Positions 9,447 to 16,733 of a stretch of 64,000 bases of DNA are shown one piece after another (position 1 is the stretch's first letter; every line of letters starts with the position of its first letter). The translations under genes and the position numbers were made by a program. Source of the stretch: Bremerella sp. JC817. GTDB lineage: Bacteria > Planctomycetota > Planctomycetia > Pirellulales > Pirellulaceae. The DNA is taken from NCBI RefSeq assembly GCF_040718835.1, contig NZ_JBFEFG010000267.1, forward strand, positions 186,001 to 250,000, written 5' to 3'. A model generated the notes under the pieces. That model was not told the origin of the DNA. It was given only the letters and a program-made list of their open reading frames with translations, and did no database searches.

Positions 9447-10529
9447 ATGGCCCAATCGGACCCCTCGGACATCGTACAACCGATCTCCCAACAATCTCCT
9501 ACGGCTCCTCAGCCAATCGTCATTCAGAACTATCCATCCAGCAGTCTCGGCTGGCGGATTCTGGCTGCCATGGGCTGGATGGGCGTTTTCCTGTGCATTC
9601 CGATCATCCTGGGGCAGGCCATCAGTTCGGCTAGTTACTACGACACCACCGAGGGCGTTTCCGAGAAGTATGTCTCAGGCAGCAAGTCTGCGGACGACAA
9701 GATCGCGATCATCAACGTCAAAGGGGTGATCATGGAAGGGGAGGGCTACATCCGGAAGCAGATCGACCTGGTAAAGGAAGACAAGGACGTGAAAGCGGTT
9801 GTCGTCCGGGTCGATTCCCCCGGCGGGACGGTCACCGGATCGGACTACATCCTTCACCACCTGAAGGAGCTGAAGAAAGAACGCGACATTCCGCTGGTGG
9901 TCAGCATGGGATCGATGGCAACTTCGGGTGGCTACTACGTTGCCATGGCGGTCGAAAACGAAAAGGATGCGATCTTTGCCGAACCGACCACCACCACGGG
10001 ATCGATCGGTGTGATCATTCCTCACTACAACATCTCGGGCCTGATGAAAGAGTACAACGTCGAAGACGACTCGATTATGAGCCATCCTCGCAAGCAGATG
10101 CTGACCATGACTCGTGAGATGCCGGAAGAACATCGCGAGATCTTGCAGGAATACGTCAATCAGGCATTCGGCCGCTTCAAAGACATCGTCAAAGAAGGGC
10201 GTCCAGACTTCGCTGCGAATCCTGAAAAGCTTGACGTCCTGGCCACCGGCGAGATCTTTACCGCCAACCAGGCTCTCGACAATGGATTGGTCGACAAGAT
10301 TGGTTTCGTCGAAGAAGCGGTCGCCCGAGCTGCCGAGTTGGCCAGTATCGATCCGAAGACCTCGCGCGTCGTCACCTACGAGCAACCAACCGCGTTGTTC
10401 GATCTGGGCCTGGCCCAAGGCAAAGCGATGAACTGGGACAAGATGCTGGAACTGTCGGCTCCCAAGGCCTACTACATTTCCAGCTACCTGCCACCAGTGA
10501 TGAGCTCGTTCCCGTTCGGCTCGCGTTAG
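9447..10529 (+). CDS. sppA: Signal peptide peptidase SppA, S49 family (short form)
   Basis: Membrane-anchored serine protease that degrades cleaved signal peptides. From the preferred ATG (9447) it is 360 aa: a cytosolic Gln/Ser/Pro-rich tail, one TM near residues 30-60, then a single S49 domain. The core shows IINVKGVI, VDSPGGTVTGSD, MATSGGYYVAM with the nucleophile Ser, and TTTTGSIGVI. One catalytic domain rather than E. coli's fused two, so probably an oligomer as in Bacillus. The frame stays open 57 codons further upstream, but that part does not resemble the family. A possible promoter (TTGCCC-N16-TAAAAT, 9342-9369) precedes it. Confidence 0.9.
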   Translation: MAQSDPSDIVQPISQQSPTAPQPIVIQNYPSSSLGWRILAAMGWMGVFLCIPIILGQAISSASYYDTTEGVSEKYVSGSKSADDKIAIINVKGVIMEGEGYIRKQIDLVKEDKDVKAVVVRVDSPGGTVTGSDYILHHLKELKKERDIPLVVSMGSMATSGGYYVAMAVENEKDAIFAEPTTTTGSIGVIIPHYNISGLMKEYNVEDDSIMSHPRKQMLTMTREMPEEHREILQEYVNQAFGRFKDIVKEGRPDFAANPEKLDVLATGEIFTANQALDNGLVDKIGFVEEAVARAAELASIDPKTSRVVTYEQPTALFDLGLAQGKAMNWDKMLELSAPKAYYISSYLPPVMSSFPFGSR

Positions 10530-10551
10530 AAAGAGCCGCGAACATTACGCG

Positions 10552-10583
10552 AAAAGGAGGCCTCAATATGGGCCTCCTTTTTT
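10552..10583. terminator. Bidirectional terminator between sppA and the SLC13-type symporter
   Basis: Stem GGAGGCC / GGCCTCC around a 7-nt loop, flanked by A4 on the left and T6 on the right. It lies 23 nt after the sppA stop and 12 nt beyond the stop of the convergent symporter gene, so it can serve both. Confidence 0.9.
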
Positions 10584-10594
10584 CATGCGCTCGA

Positions 10595-12100
10595 TCAAAT
10601 CAAGATCCGCCCAAGCACCAGCACGGTGATCGAGACCAGGATGATCGAGAGGATATTCAGCACGACTCCTGCGCGGATCATACTTCCGATCGGTACCCGG
10701 CCGGAGCCATACACAATGGCGTTAGGAGGCGTCGCCACCGGCATCATGAACGCACAACTTGCTGCCAACGTAGCCGGAACCAGCAAGAGCAGGGGAGGGA
10801 CCCCCAATTCTTTCGAGGCACTTCCCAGCACCGGGTTGAAGGTCTGCACGCTGGCCAGGTTCGACGTGAACTCGGTCAGCCAAACCATACCGGTCGCGGT
10901 GACGATGACCATCATCGACTCCGACATGTTGCTCATGACGCTGGCCATATGCGATCCGAGGAACAAATCGAAATGCGAGCTGTTGACCGCTCGGGCCAAG
11001 GCGGTACCACCACCAAACAGCAGCAGCACACCCCAAGGAACTTTCACACTGGCATCCCAGGTTAAAAGCGGTCCGAGGCCTGGTTTGCCTTTGGGAACAA
11101 TGAAGCAGAGAACGGCCATTGCCATCGCCGTGGTCGCGTCGCTGACGAGCGTGTTCCCTTTTTCGTCGACAAAGAACATCCCCCAGCCCCAGCCATCGAT
11201 CGGTTCACGCAGGATCCATAAGAGCGCGGTCGCAAGGAAGATAAGCCCCGCACGCCACTCGGCCGAGTTCATCTTGCCAAGCTTGCGAAGCTCTTCCGCC
11301 ATAAGATCGCGACCACCCAGTGAATCGGTACCTCGAACCGGGAACAGCAGATAACCCAGCACGCCCCACGTGATCAACATGAAGACCACGGAGAAGGGGA
11401 GGGCCATCACCATCCACGCCAGGAACGAGACTTCCGGCGAGTCAGGAAAGTTCTCGCGATAGTACGACGCGAACGCGATATTTGGTGGTGTTCCCACCAA
11501 GGTTGCGACGCCACCGATGCTGGCCGAGTAGGCGATCCCCAGCATCAGACCGATTCCCATATTTCGGCGGGCCTTTTCATTACCTAATCGACTATCGGCG
11601 ACATTCAAGATGCTGCCTGCGATTGGCAACATCAATAGCGCCGTCGCGGTGTTCGAGATCCACATCGACATCAGTCCGGTCGCCACCATGAACCCCAGCA
11701 AGATTCGGCCTGGGTTGTCTCCCATCACGTAGACGATGGATAGCGCCAAACGTCGATGCAGACCGGATTGTTCAATCGCCAGCGCGATCAAGAACCCACC
11801 GAGGAATAAAAAGATGTTGTGGTCGCCATACGCCGCGGCCACTTGCTTCACCGACTGCAGCCCCAGCATGGGAAACAAGGCCAATGGCAAGAGAGACGTT
11901 GCCGCCAGCGGAATCGCTTCCGTTAGCCACCAAACGCCCATCCATACGAAGGCCCCCGCCATCTCGTTCAGCTGCGGCTGCTCGGGATCTAAATGGTAAC
12001 CGTAGTAACCACATACCCATAGCACGATGGCCAAGCCAGGACCAAGCCATAGCCCGACCCTGGCGGCCAGGGTTGGCTGCGAAGATTCTGCTTCCGTCAA
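10595..12100 (-). CDS. SLC13/DASS-family sodium:anion (dicarboxylate) symporter
   Basis: 501-aa inner-membrane transporter, probably Na+-coupled uptake of di- or tricarboxylates or sulfate. Family marks: SNTATALLMLPIAGSI (first SNT motif), SIGGVATLVGTPPNIAFA, and MPVATPPNAIVYGSG near the C-terminus. The second SNT position reads TSNLAS, a conservative departure. About 12 TMs are apparent. The first codon appears to be TTG at 12100, with AAAGG seven bases upstream; no in-frame ATG lies near. The lectin-like gene lies 20 bp upstream on the same strand, so the two may be cotranscribed. Confidence 0.9.
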   Translation of the reverse strand: MTEAESSQPTLAARVGLWLGPGLAIVLWVCGYYGYHLDPEQPQLNEMAGAFVWMGVWWLTEAIPLAATSLLPLALFPMLGLQSVKQVAAAYGDHNIFLFLGGFLIALAIEQSGLHRRLALSIVYVMGDNPGRILLGFMVATGLMSMWISNTATALLMLPIAGSILNVADSRLGNEKARRNMGIGLMLGIAYSASIGGVATLVGTPPNIAFASYYRENFPDSPEVSFLAWMVMALPFSVVFMLITWGVLGYLLFPVRGTDSLGGRDLMAEELRKLGKMNSAEWRAGLIFLATALLWILREPIDGWGWGMFFVDEKGNTLVSDATTAMAMAVLCFIVPKGKPGLGPLLTWDASVKVPWGVLLLFGGGTALARAVNSSHFDLFLGSHMASVMSNMSESMMVIVTATGMVWLTEFTSNLASVQTFNPVLGSASKELGVPPLLLLVPATLAASCAFMMPVATPPNAIVYGSGRVPIGSMIRAGVVLNILSIILVSITVLVLGRILI

Positions 12101-12120
12101 TGGAATGCCTTTTCGGTTGA

Positions 12121-12771
12121 CTAGAAGTTGCCGGAGATTTCGACGCGCATCTGACCACGATTATCTTCATTGTTGATGTCGTGCATCTTCAGCAACAAGC
12201 GACCAGAACGAGGTGCGTTCATCTGACGCTGGGCGCCAATCGTGAACGGCACGGTGTCCTTGTCCGGGGTCGTCGACTGAGCAATGACACCTATCAACGA
12301 ACCAAGCTTGTAGTCGCGCATTTCGCGAGGGATTTCCAGCCCGTTGGCATCGCCAATGTGGACCAGCATCCATTCCCCTTCCGCACGAAATGCGATCGGG
12401 CTTCCTTCGGTCAGATCGATCCCGGTATCAACCCAGCTGTCTTTGGCCTCGACGGTGACGATCTTTTTGTTGGCGTTCGATAGTTCGCCGTTGATGACCT
12501 TCAACTTTTCGACGGCCGGTCGATAGTTGGGAACCAGCTTCAGCACTTCACCGAAAACGATACGAGCCTTTTCCCAATCCTTTTTGCGAGCATACTCGTC
12601 TCCCAGCTTCTCAGCCTTCGTGACGAACTCGCGATGTAGTTCCACCAGGCGCGGATCGGCAGGCAGCGCGAGCGGTTCTTCTTTTTCCGGCTGTTGAGGT
12701 CGGCGCTGGGCAAATGCTTCAGCCGGTAGCAAGGCCAGGCCAAGCAAGAATATGAGGGGGGCATATCGCAT
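12121..12771 (-). CDS. Secreted protein: TPR-like helices plus LecA (PA-IL)-like domain
   Basis: 216 aa. Residues 1-22 are a signal peptide ending AEAFAQ. Residues about 40-95 form a TPR-like helical hairpin (DEYARKKDWEKARIVFGEVLKLVPNY split over two helices). The last 110 residues resemble the galactose-binding lectin PA-IL/LecA fold: DSWVDTGIDLTEG, FRAEGEW, GSLIGVI, FTIGAQ, and the closing SGRLLLKMHD followed by VEISGNF. LecA-like modules in exported enzymes bind or pack against carbohydrate; which sugar is unknown. Located in the periplasm or outside. It sits directly upstream of the symporter gene (20 bp). Confidence 0.65.
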   Translation of the reverse strand: MRYAPLIFLLGLALLPAEAFAQRRPQQPEKEEPLALPADPRLVELHREFVTKAEKLGDEYARKKDWEKARIVFGEVLKLVPNYRPAVEKLKVINGELSNANKKIVTVEAKDSWVDTGIDLTEGSPIAFRAEGEWMLVHIGDANGLEIPREMRDYKLGSLIGVIAQSTTPDKDTVPFTIGAQRQMNAPRSGRLLLKMHDINNEDNRGQMRVEISGNF

Positions 12772-12889
12772 GAAAGGATTCTCCGAGAGAAGCGCATGGG
12801 AGGTCAGTCACTATTAAAGTTCTAGCACGAATCCCATGCAAGCACTTGGATGAACGCAGGCAGGTTTGGTGCGAACTTTCGTTCTCTAA

Positions 12890-14800
12890 CTAGCGCGATC
12901 GCCAGAATCGGGGCATAAAGAGGACCAGGACCGCGAAGATTTCCAGTCGTCCGATCATCATCAGGGCAGTAAACAGCAACTTCGTCCACCAGGTAAAGTT
13001 GGCGTAGTTCTGCGTTGCGCCAATGATGCCAAGGCCTGGGCCCACATTGTTGAGCGTGGCGGCCACAGCGGTGGCGCTATCGATCAGCTTGTGTTCGATA
13101 TGCTCTTCCGTCGTTCCCCAAGTCAAATCGGGTTCGAGAGTCACCACCGCCATCCAGCCAAACACAAACAGCACCAGGATCAAACTGAAGTAAATCAATA
13201 TGTTGTTCTGCAGATCAGGGTCGTCGACCGGCTTGCCACCTAGCCGCAACGGACGCACGACCGAAGGATGGTACGACTTTTCCAGCTGCAGGAACAGAAT
13301 CTTGTGAAACAGGATGTGGCGAATCACTTTCACGCCACCGCCCGTACTGCCTGCACATCCACCGACAAACATCAGCAGGAACAACACACCACGCCCGAAG
13401 CTGTTCCACTGATCGAAGTCATGCGTCCCGTAGCCGGTTGTCGTGATGATCGAAACAACCTGGAATAAACCATACCGCAGGGCAAAGAAGAACTCAGAAA
13501 CCGCCGACGTTTCGGGATCGACGATAAAGTCGTCGTACACCATGCCGAAAGCCATCACGATGATGGTCACTCCGACGATGATTCCCATGTAATAGCGCCA
13601 TTCGATATCGGCCACCAGGCGATGGGCCTGACCGATCATCAAGAAGAACAGCAGCGTGAAGTTCGTCCCGGCAACGGTCATGAACAGGATCACGACATAT
13701 TCGATCCAGGCACCACTAACCGGATCGACCTGATAAAAATGCCCCAGGCTTGAGTTATACGTGCTGAAGCCTCCGGTGGCCAACGTACCGAACGCGTGAC
13801 AGATGGCGTCGAAGACGTTCATTCCCAAGATCCACAGCAAGATCGTCAGTACCAGGTTCAAACCGCAGTACAAACCGGCGAAGGTCCACGCCGTGTGCTG
13901 CATGCGCGAGTGCGAACCTTCTTTGCTCGGCCCAGGGATTTCGTTGCGCATCAGCGCTTTACCAGCCGAGCCTTGTCCCAGGATCACCACAAACAGCACG
14001 ATAATGCCTAAGCCACCAAGGAAGTGCGTACTACTTCGCCAGAACAAAACACAGTGTGGCAACGAGATCGGATCTTCCAGGTCGGCAATCACAGTGGCCC
14101 CAGTCGTGCTGAAGCCGGATTGCGATTCGAAGATCGCGTCGGCGATATTCATCGGCACCGGTCGAATGCGATAGTGCTCGGAACGGTCAAGCGGAGCATG
14201 CGGATCTTCGCCCGGTGCGATCAGGGCGCTTCGCCAATGGGGCAGCTCGCGCAGTTCCTCGAAGACTTCGCCATAGTTTTGCTTCGGTACTTCCCCCTTG
14301 GTGATCACGGCGTAGGTGGCCTGGTACTGCTCCTTTAACGCCTCGCGCGATAGACCTTTCGCCCCGGCACGAACCAGCGGCTTCACCACGGCGTACTCGG
14401 CCGTCGTTAACGGACTGACTTCATCTCCATAGACTTGCGGCGCGTGGTCTTGATGTTCAAAGAGCCGAACGGCGATCTTATTGCTGGAACCACTCAGTAC
14501 GTAAGGCAGGGCCCCCAGTACGGTCGCGACGATCCAGCTTAACCCCACGATCGCCATCGCTTCGCGGCGATAAAGTTCCCCCTTCGCCTTGCGACCGATT
14601 CGCCAAAGAATGGCCCAACAAATAATGCTCAAGAGGATCGAATAAACGAGTCCCAGAAATCCATGCGTTTCAAACTGCTGGAAGTTCTCGTCGGTGCGGT
14701 GCCCGATCGCAGGCCAGGCCCAAGGGAGACTGAAGACCATCGTCACGCCAATGATCAGGCAGACGATCGAAAGAAGTCGGCACACCAGGCGATAGTTCAT
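12890..14800 (-). CDS. trkH: Trk potassium-uptake system membrane subunit TrkH, with insertion
   Basis: K+-translocating subunit with four membrane-pore-membrane repeats. Pore loops are recognisable: SQSGFSTTGATV (about 227-238), LATGGFSTYNSS, ITTTGYGTHDF and TLNNVGPGLG. From ATG 14800 it has 636 aa against about 480 for typical TrkH; residues about 103-217 are a hydrophilic insert between the second TM and the first pore loop. An upstream in-frame extension to 14917 overlaps trkA and does not look like coding sequence. It is the last gene of an operon, 55 bp after trkA. Confidence 0.93.
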   Translation of the reverse strand: MNYRLVCRLLSIVCLIIGVTMVFSLPWAWPAIGHRTDENFQQFETHGFLGLVYSILLSIICWAILWRIGRKAKGELYRREAMAIVGLSWIVATVLGALPYVLSGSSNKIAVRLFEHQDHAPQVYGDEVSPLTTAEYAVVKPLVRAGAKGLSREALKEQYQATYAVITKGEVPKQNYGEVFEELRELPHWRSALIAPGEDPHAPLDRSEHYRIRPVPMNIADAIFESQSGFSTTGATVIADLEDPISLPHCVLFWRSSTHFLGGLGIIVLFVVILGQGSAGKALMRNEIPGPSKEGSHSRMQHTAWTFAGLYCGLNLVLTILLWILGMNVFDAICHAFGTLATGGFSTYNSSLGHFYQVDPVSGAWIEYVVILFMTVAGTNFTLLFFLMIGQAHRLVADIEWRYYMGIIVGVTIIVMAFGMVYDDFIVDPETSAVSEFFFALRYGLFQVVSIITTTGYGTHDFDQWNSFGRGVLFLLMFVGGCAGSTGGGVKVIRHILFHKILFLQLEKSYHPSVVRPLRLGGKPVDDPDLQNNILIYFSLILVLFVFGWMAVVTLEPDLTWGTTEEHIEHKLIDSATAVAATLNNVGPGLGIIGATQNYANFTWWTKLLFTALMMIGRLEIFAVLVLFMPRFWRSR

Positions 14801-14855
14801 GATGCTACTTGAAAGGTGTTGCCACAGGGAAGAAAACGAAACGACGCGATTGTAA

Positions 14856-16199
14856 CTACGAAGGTTCTTCGAACAACTTGACCACGGCATCGAGTGCCGC
14901 TTCGTCGACCAGCACAACGACCGTGTCGCCCGGGGTCAAGCGGTCGTCGGCCGATGCCACGCGGACGTAATCGGAACTCATAATCGCCGCAATTAAACAG
15001 TGGGGCGGAAGTTTCAAGTTTGCGATCACATGTTCAGTCGCGATCACGCCTGGCATGACCTCGAATTCGACAATCGAAATCCCACCGCCAGGCAAACTCT
15101 TCTTCGAGATGATCGGTCCGCTGTTCAGCAAACCAAGCACCTGCCGGGCGACCACGTTTCGCGGGCTAACCGTCAGGTTGATACCCAGCTTTTCGACCAC
15201 GTTGGCGTAGTCGGGCCGCTGAACGATCGCCATGCACTCGCGAGCCCCGATTTCCCGAGCCTCGACGCAGGCCATAATGTTGTTTTCATCCTCACCGGTG
15301 CAAGCCACAAATACATCGGTCGTGCCGACACGTTCTTCTTCCAGGATCGCGCGGCGCGTCGCGTCGGCATGCACCACCGTGGTGTGCTCCAGAAGTCTCG
15401 CTAGAAACTCGCAGCGCTGCAGATTCTCTTCCATCAGCGTGACATGGTACCGCTGACCTTCCAGCATACGTGCCAGGGCCAAACCAGTTTCACCGCCACC
15501 GGCAATCACCACCGAACGAATCGGCGTCGCTTTGACCTGGAATTTTGCTTTGACCGCGTCGATTTCATCACGCGTTCCGATCAACGTGATGTGGTCGCCG
15601 ATTTCGATGGAGTCGCCCGCTCCGGCGATCCAAGTCTTCCCTTGCCGCTGGATCGTTCCGACACGCACTCCTTTGGGCAGCTTCACTTCTTTCAGAGGTT
15701 TGCCGATCGCAGGCGCGGGATCATCGCAAATGATCTCTTGGACTTCGAGCTCGCCGCGTGCAAAGTTCTCGAGCACGGCACTGCCAGGCGAACGAATCGC
15801 GCGCACGAACTCGACTGCCGAAAGATGTTCGAGGCTCAGAAAGCGATCGATACGAAAGTGCCGCTGGTAATCGAACGTACTCAGGTCGCGGAAGACGCGG
15901 CCATACACGCGGGCCACCGCTCGACGTGCTCCCATCGCTTTGGCCATACTCGCGGCGACAATGTTCACTTCGTCGTCACCGGTCACAGCGAGGCACAAGT
16001 CGCAACCAATAATACCTCCCTGAAACAATATCGCCGATTCAGAGGCCGAGCCATGAATGGCACGCACATCAAGCTCGGCGTTGATCGCGCGGACATGGTC
16101 GGAGTTTGACTCGACGACCGTCACGCTGTGGTTGTTGCGACAGAGCAGGTCCGCAATCCAAGTTCCCACGGTCCCGGCACCTAGAATCACGATTCGCAT
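14856..16199 (-). CDS. trkA: Trk potassium-uptake regulator TrkA
   Basis: Cytosolic NAD(H)/ATP-binding ring protein that gates TrkH. 447 aa with the full duplicated layout: RCK_N with GAGTVG (7-12), RCK_C (about 140-220), a second RCK_N starting at VVIAGGGETG (about 230) and a second RCK_C with ATEHVIANLKLPP and DDRLTPGDTVVVLV. All nucleotide-binding glycines are intact. ATG at 16199. It follows the [2Fe-2S] gene by 12 bp and precedes trkH by 55 bp, so the three form an operon. Confidence 0.95.
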   Translation of the reverse strand: MRIVILGAGTVGTWIADLLCRNNHSVTVVESNSDHVRAINAELDVRAIHGSASESAILFQGGIIGCDLCLAVTGDDEVNIVAASMAKAMGARRAVARVYGRVFRDLSTFDYQRHFRIDRFLSLEHLSAVEFVRAIRSPGSAVLENFARGELEVQEIICDDPAPAIGKPLKEVKLPKGVRVGTIQRQGKTWIAGAGDSIEIGDHITLIGTRDEIDAVKAKFQVKATPIRSVVIAGGGETGLALARMLEGQRYHVTLMEENLQRCEFLARLLEHTTVVHADATRRAILEEERVGTTDVFVACTGEDENNIMACVEAREIGARECMAIVQRPDYANVVEKLGINLTVSPRNVVARQVLGLLNSGPIISKKSLPGGGISIVEFEVMPGVIATEHVIANLKLPPHCLIAAIMSSDYVRVASADDRLTPGDTVVVLVDEAALDAVVKLFEEPS

Positions 16200-16211
16200 G
16201 GAAGTCCGCCT

Positions 16212-16589
16212 TTAGCTCGAAGGGGATGATTCAGAGGAAGCCGAATCAGACGCCTTGGCTTTCTTGCCACATCTAAGTCGTTCGCTCGGGATGACCAAAT
16301 CTTCCAGAATCTTTCCACCCAGGATCGTTTCGTGGATGATTCGGTCGACATCGGCTTCGGTCACGCCGCCGTACCAGATGGCCTGGGGATAGATGACGAT
16401 GACCTGACCGTCATCACATTGATCGAGACAGCCCGAGTCGTTGGCCCGGACATCCGCCTTCAAACCAAGCTGTTTGATTTCCTTCTTCAGGGCTGCACGT
16501 AATTTGCCAGGATCGTGCTTGCCGTCTCGAAGATGCTTGGGAGGCTTGCATTTGCCACAAACAAAGATGTGATGGGTAAACTTGGACAT
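16212..16589 (-). CDS. Thioredoxin-fold [2Fe-2S] ferredoxin-like protein
   Basis: 125-aa cytosolic protein like the '(2Fe-2S) ferredoxin domain-containing' family (Shethna/NuoE-like fold). HIFVCGKCKPP opens the domain; likely cluster ligands are Cys11, Cys14, Cys54 and Cys58 (GCLDQC), followed by DDGQVIVIYPQAIWYGGV, the standard end of this fold. A Ser-rich tail closes it. Known members are electron carriers or sensors of uncertain role. It is the first gene of the operon with trkA and trkH (12 bp to trkA), which suggests cotranscription, not necessarily a shared function. ATG at 16589. Confidence 0.8.
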   Translation of the reverse strand: MSKFTHHIFVCGKCKPPKHLRDGKHDPGKLRAALKKEIKQLGLKADVRANDSGCLDQCDDGQVIVIYPQAIWYGGVTEADVDRIIHETILGGKILEDLVIPSERLRCGKKAKASDSASSESSPSS

Positions 16590-16733
16590 AGAGCTCTACG
16601 GGAAGTCACTCTGACGCTGCCGGTACTTTTCAGCAGCGGAAAGCTTACCATCCTACGGTTTCAATACGAGGATGCCAGCCCCGATTGCCACCCGTTCACC
16701 GCTAACACGATATCTACGGGGGCAGAGACGCCA

